A DNA stretch of 15,111 nt from an uncultured Clostridium sp. (GTDB taxonomy: Bacteria > Bacillota > Clostridia > Christensenellales > CAG-138). The DNA lies in the NCBI GenBank assembly GCA_900542285.1, contig UQNF01000042.1, forward strand, positions 1-15,111. The letters run 5' to 3'. Positions 14,943-15,111 of this stretch are shown piece after piece. Both the position numbers and the translations under genes were made by a program. The stretch's first letter is position 1. Every line of letters starts with the position of its first letter. Under the pieces are notes generated by a model. It saw only the letters and a program-made list of their open reading frames with translations, was not told where the DNA came from and made no database searches.

Positions 14943-14971
14943 ATTATATTCTTTTTCCTTTCCGTTTGCAA
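14943..14971 (-). promoter_or_regulatory. Sigma-A type promoter of the surface protein gene
   Basis: Read leftward: TTGCAA (-35, at 14971-14966), a 17-base spacer and a perfect TATAAT (-10, at 14948-14943). The predicted transcript starts near 14936, giving a leader of about 54 bases before TTG 14882. Confidence 0.7.
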
Positions 14972-15020
14972 GTTATATTTTGCTTGAACAGCTAAATGCT
15001 TAAAGGAGGGTATTCTTTAG

Positions 15021-15089
15021 ATGACATATCGAGACAATAAGTTCGGTTTTAGCGACAATGTTGAGGTACAATACATGGGTAACAAATAA
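15021..15089 (+). CDS. Small reading frame of 22 codons with a strong ribosome site
   Basis: ATG 15021 to TAA 15087-15089 encodes a 22-residue hydrophilic peptide beginning MTYRDNKFGF and ending VQYMGNK. AAAGGAGGG at 15002-15010 is one of the strongest ribosome sites in the window and lies 10 bases upstream. No membrane helix, signal or known motif was recognised. It may be a short peptide, a leader for a gene beyond the window edge, or the start of a gene broken by a stop. The final bases, GAGAAGGTTCTC, are self-complementary and could open a hairpin cut by the window edge. Confidence 0.3.
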   Translation: MTYRDNKFGFSDNVEVQYMGNK

Positions 15090-15111
15090 GAAGCAAGAGA
15101 AGGTTCTCCTG

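Noticed and set aside
1..15111. Mobile element, CRISPR array, tRNA or rRNA
   Set aside because: No transposase or integrase, no regularly spaced direct repeats, and no tRNA or rRNA-like sequence were seen on either strand.

Overview
The window looks like the chromosome of a Gram-positive, low-to-mid GC anaerobe of the class Clostridia, probably an uncultured gut or rumen lineage. This rests on purine-rich AGGAGG-type ribosome sites, GTG/TTG starts, a FakA/DegV pair, a GPH-type transporter, and a secreted protein ending in a membrane anchor with a short polar tail. No rRNA, tRNA, CRISPR array or transposase was seen. The genus cannot be named from this sequence.

Positions 1-11463 hold one tightly packed rightward gene series, cut by the left edge. 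Genes overlap by up to 29 bases or are separated by 1-27 bases, so they are probably one operon. In order: an acyl-adenylating enzyme with a C-terminal carrier domain (its 5' part is out of frame); two PlsC-type acyltransferases; a stand-alone AMP-forming acyl ligase; a free acyl carrier protein; an LRAT-like papain-fold domain fused to an Sfp-type phosphopantetheinyl transferase; a membrane-anchored alpha/beta hydrolase; a DegV/FakB-type fatty-acid-binding protein; a GPH-family transporter; a FakA-type fatty acid kinase; a second membrane-anchored hydrolase with Cys at the nucleophile position; and a small zinc-ribbon membrane protein. A strong hairpin at 11501-11529 closes the series.

Read together, the series resembles a self-contained acyl-lipid handling pathway. 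Fatty acids could be captured by the DegV protein and phosphorylated by FakA, or adenylated and loaded onto two dedicated carriers. The fused PPTase could prime those carriers. The PlsC enzymes and possibly the LRAT domain could then pass the acyl groups on, with the hydrolases releasing or transferring acyl chains and the transporter moving a small lipid or head group. The parts list (PlsC + acyl-ACP ligase + carrier + MFS-type transporter) recalls an unfused version of the Aas/LplT lysophospholipid salvage system, but the LRAT-PPTase fusion and the FakAB pair make it different. The product is unknown, so this is inference.

Positions 11680-14882 are on the opposite strand and appear unrelated: rmuC, preceded by a secreted, C-terminally anchored protein of repeated Ig-like domains with a near-consensus promoter at 14943-14971. 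At the right edge, a 22-codon reading frame with a very strong ribosome site (15021-15089) runs rightward.
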